Assembly: GCF_000025985.1 (NCBI RefSeq)
Contig: NC_003228.3
Location: 3,224,001 to 3,288,000 of the forward strand
DNA from: Bacteroides fragilis NCTC 9343
GTDB lineage: Bacteria > Bacteroidota > Bacteroidia > Bacteroidales > Bacteroidaceae
DNA length: 64,000 nucleotides
Reading direction: 5' to 3'
Shown: positions 61,812 to 64,000 of the stretch, one piece after another
Position numbering within the stretch: position 1 is the first letter of the stretch
Layout: the number at the start of each line of letters is the position of its first letter
Translations under genes and position numbers: made by a program
Notes under the pieces: model-generated
What the model was told of the DNA's origin: nothing
What the model saw: the letters and a program-made list of their open reading frames with translations, nothing else
Database searches by the model: none

Positions 61812-62276
61812 ATGTCAATGCATACTTGGTTTGAGTGTAAGATCCGTTACGAGAAATTGATGGAAAACGGAATGAACAAGAAAGTTACTGAACCTTATCT
61901 CGTGGATGCACTCAGCTTTACAGAAGCAGAAGCACGCATTATTGAGGAGATGACCCCGTTCATTACAGGAGAATTTACCGTATCGGATATCAAACGAGCC
62001 AACTATAGTGAACTTTTCCCCAGCGAAGAAGAAGCTGCTGACCGCTGGTTTAAGTGTAAACTGATTTTTATCACACTAGACGAAAAAAGTGGTGCTGAGA
62101 AAAAAACGTCGACACAAGTTCTGGTACAGGCAGCCGACCTGCGCGATGCTGTAAAAAAGCTGGACGAAGGCATGAAAGGTACAATGGCTGATTATCAGAT
62201 AGGTTCTGTTGCTGAAACAGCAATCATGGATGTATATCCATATAGTTCTGAGCCTAATGATAAACCGGAAGTATAA
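61812..62276 (+). CDS. DUF4494 family protein
   Basis: A 154-residue soluble protein with two similar halves: WFECKIRYEKLMENG...VDALSFTEAEARI and WFKCKLIFITLDEKSG...VQAADLRDAVKKL. This internal duplication is characteristic of DUF4494. Function unknown. It precedes yggS with a palindrome between them, an arrangement common in Bacteroides, so the two may be functionally linked. Confidence 0.85.
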   Translation: MSMHTWFECKIRYEKLMENGMNKKVTEPYLVDALSFTEAEARIIEEMTPFITGEFTVSDIKRANYSELFPSEEEAADRWFKCKLIFITLDEKSGAEKKTSTQVLVQAADLRDAVKKLDEGMKGTMADYQIGSVAETAIMDVYPYSSEPNDKPEV

Positions 62277-62300
62277 TATTATATAAGGAAATGAACTAAG

Positions 62301-62401
62301 TTCACCACAGATTGACACAGATTAACACAGATGTTTTAATCTAATTTTCAATGAAATAAAAAATTATCAATCTGTGAAAATCCGTGTAATCTGTGGTGAA
62401 A
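62301..62401. repeat. Intergenic CACAGATTA-type palindrome, copy 10
   Basis: TTCACCACAGATTGACACAG at the left and CCGTGTAATCTGTGGTGAA at the right, around an AT-rich centre. It is nearly the same as the copies at 868 and 13831. Confidence 0.85.
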
Positions 62402-62422
62402 TGAACTCAAAACAGTATAAAA

Positions 62423-63091
62423 ATGAATGTTACTGATAACTTAAAGCAGGTCCTGGCCGAATTGCCATCCGGCGTTCGACTGGTTGCAGTCTCGAAATTC
62501 CATCCGAACGAAGCCATTGAAGAAGCCTATCGCGCGGGACAGAGAATTTTCGGAGAAAGCAAAGTGCAGGAGATGACAGGCAAGTATGAAAGCCTGCCCA
62601 AAGACATTGAGTGGCATTTTATCGGGCACTTGCAGACAAACAAGATCAAGTATATGGCGCCTTATGTGTCCATGATACACGGAATCGACTCTTACAAACT
62701 GCTGGCAGAAGTGAACAAACAAGCCATAAAGGCAGAAAAAGTTATTCGCTGTTTACTGCAAATACACATCGCTCAAGAAGAAACCAAGTTTGGTTTCAGT
62801 TTTGACGAATGCAAAGAGATGTTGAATGCCGCCGAATGGAAAGCATTGGCAAACATACAGATATGCGGACTGATGGGAATGGCTACCAACACAGATTCGA
62901 AAGAACAAATCGAACGGGAATTCCGTTCTTTAAATTGTTTTTTCCATGAGGTGAAAAAACAATATTTTGCCAACGAACCGACTTTTTGCGAACTTTCAAT
63001 GGGAATGTCCCATGACTATCATCTGGCCATTAAAGAGGGCAGTACATTGGTAAGAGTAGGAAGTAAAATCTTCGGGGAAAGAGTTTATTAA
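62423..63091 (+). CDS. yggS: YggS-family pyridoxal phosphate homeostasis protein
   Basis: A 222-residue TIM-barrel protein. The PLP-binding Lys lies in VRLVAVSKFHPNEAI, and WHFIGHLQTNKIKY, FGESKVQEM and LSMGMSHDYHLAIKEGST are all family motifs. It binds PLP without known catalytic activity and keeps free PLP balanced. Length is normal. Confidence 0.95.
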   Translation: MNVTDNLKQVLAELPSGVRLVAVSKFHPNEAIEEAYRAGQRIFGESKVQEMTGKYESLPKDIEWHFIGHLQTNKIKYMAPYVSMIHGIDSYKLLAEVNKQAIKAEKVIRCLLQIHIAQEETKFGFSFDECKEMLNAAEWKALANIQICGLMGMATNTDSKEQIEREFRSLNCFFHEVKKQYFANEPTFCELSMGMSHDYHLAIKEGSTLVRVGSKIFGERVY

Positions 63092-63146
63092 TAATTGAAT
63101 CAATGAAGTAACAGATTCATTGAAAAAACCATTAACAATAATTACC

Positions 63147-64000
63147 ATGGCCGACTTAAAAACAACTTTTGCGGGATTGACTTTGAAAAATCCTGTAATT
63201 ATCAGTAGTTCGGGACTTACTAACAGTGCCGCTAAAAACGCAAAGCTGGAAGCTGCCGGTGCAGGAGCCATTGTCCTGAAATCACTATTTGAAGAACAAA
63301 TTATGATGGAAGCTGACCGTCTGAGGAATCCATCATACTATCCGGAAGGAAGTGATTATCTGGCTGAATATATCCGTAATCATAAATTGGCAGAATATCT
63401 GGAACTGATTAAAGAAAGCAAGAAGATATGCACCATTCCTGTTATTGCAAGTATAAACTGCTATACCGACGCTGAATGGGTAGACTTTGCAAAGCAAATA
63501 GAAGAAGCCGGTGCAGACGCACTGGAAATAAATATTCTTGCTCTACAATCGGACATCCAATATAAATACGGCTCATTTGAACAACGTCACATCGATATTC
63601 TGAGCCACATCAAGAAAACAATTCGCATCCCGGTTATTATGAAATTGGGCAGTAACTTTACCAATCCGGTAGCCTTGATCGATCAACTTTATGCCAACGG
63701 TGCAGCAGCTGTTGTCCTTTTCAACCGTTTCTACCAACCGGATATTGACGTAGAGAAGATGGAGCATACTTCAGGAGACGTGTTCAGCAACGCATCCGAC
63801 CTTTCGACAACCCTGCGTTGGATAGGTATCTCTTCTTCACTGGTATCTAAAATTGATTATGCCGCTTCAGGAGGAATTCATAAACCGGACGGAATTGTAA
63901 AAGCTATTTTAGCAGGAGCATCGGCCATCGAAATATGTAGTGCCATCTACCAGAACACCAATCTGTTTGTAGGAGAAATGAACCGCTTCCTTAGCGCATG
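63147..64000 (+). CDS. Dihydroorotate dehydrogenase-like protein, 3' end cut off
   Basis: The frame starts MADLKTTFAGLTLKNPVIIS and runs open to the window edge (about 284 codons). It is the FMN-binding barrel of the dihydroorotate dehydrogenase family: GAGAIVLKSLFEEQI, PVIASINCYTDAEW and VIMKLGSNFTN are visible. The Cys/Ser base cannot be placed with certainty. Many Bacteroides have this second, 'DHOD-like' gene besides pyrD, so a role in pyrimidine synthesis should not be assumed. Confidence 0.85.
   Translation, partial: MADLKTTFAGLTLKNPVIISSSGLTNSAAKNAKLEAAGAGAIVLKSLFEEQIMMEADRLRNPSYYPEGSDYLAEYIRNHKLAEYLELIKESKKICTIPVIASINCYTDAEWVDFAKQIEEAGADALEINILALQSDIQYKYGSFEQRHIDILSHIKKTIRIPVIMKLGSNFTNPVALIDQLYANGAAAVVLFNRFYQPDIDVEKMEHTSGDVFSNASDLSTTLRWIGISSSLVSKIDYAASGGIHKPDGIVKAILAGASAIEICSAIYQNTNLFVGEMNRFLSA

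Noticed and set aside
1..64000. CRISPR arrays, rRNA, tRNA genes and intact insertion sequences
   Set aside because: No regularly spaced direct repeats, no tRNA cloverleaf with CCA-type end and no transposase with terminal repeats were recognised; short tRNAs could still be missed by eye.

Overview
The window reads as chromosomal DNA of a human-gut type Bacteroides. Supporting signs are promoters of the Bacteroidales -33 TTTG / -7 TAnnTTTG type, a UpxY (NusG-like) capsule antiterminator, an amidase/HU/DUF4248/DUF3987 gene module, a sodium-pump oxaloacetate decarboxylase, and GldL/GldM homologues. I cannot name the species from sequence alone.

Layout. (1) 1-14 kb is ordinary chromosome: a truncated YihY/BrkB protein, a nitroreductase with riboflavin synthase, the phosphate uptake locus (pstC-pstA-pstB-phoU on the minus strand, pstS divergent, with Pho-box-like repeats between them), glutaminyl-tRNA synthetase, a TPR protein, a DedA protein, a small lipoprotein, thiol peroxidase and an HdeD-like membrane protein. 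(2) 14-16.2 kb is a control block: a serine recombinase and a tyrosine recombinase lie head to head, followed by a promoter segment bounded by a 23-bp perfect inverted repeat. The promoter points away from the capsule genes here (OFF). (3) 16.2-21 kb holds the capsule initiation and export genes (WcaJ/WbaP-type transferase, Wza, Wzc). (4) 21-25.8 kb holds amidase, a 25-residue 'smalltalk'-like protein, an HU-like protein, DUF4248 and a VirE/DUF3987 protein; a 41-bp perfect inverted repeat sits inside and at the end of the DUF3987 gene. (5) 25.8-44.8 kb is a clearly more AT-rich capsule assembly operon led by upxY: flippase, polymerase, seven glycosyltransferases, four acetyl/acyltransferases, and two separate pairs of Fe-S protein plus polysaccharide pyruvyl transferase. 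(6) 44.8-54.2 kb is a second transcription unit with its own promoter and leader. It contains a WecG/TagA glycosyltransferase, a YjbH-like outer-membrane protein split over two genes, a lipoprotein, two related outer-membrane barrels (one fused to OmpA), a GldL/GldM-like proton-motive-force motor, a HAD hydrolase and mannose-1-phosphate guanylyltransferase. (7) 54.5-64 kb returns to housekeeping: OadB/OadA/OadG, a 5'-nucleotidase, a gene-scar region, a hypothetical envelope protein, DUF4494, YggS and the start of a dihydroorotate dehydrogenase-like gene.

How it works together (inference): the invertible promoter would switch the export genes on or off, while upxY and the downstream envelope unit share a 24-nt leader motif containing GTAGCGT, the core of the RfaH ops element. 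This suggests that UpxY controls both units. The most unusual content is the GldLM-type motor embedded in a capsule locus next to a YjbH-like outer-membrane pair, without the rest of a type 9 secretion system.

A family of imperfect palindromes built from CACAGAG/CACAGATTA units occurs at least ten times in intergenic spaces but never between 22.8 and 49.5 kb, which fits recent acquisition of the capsule interior.
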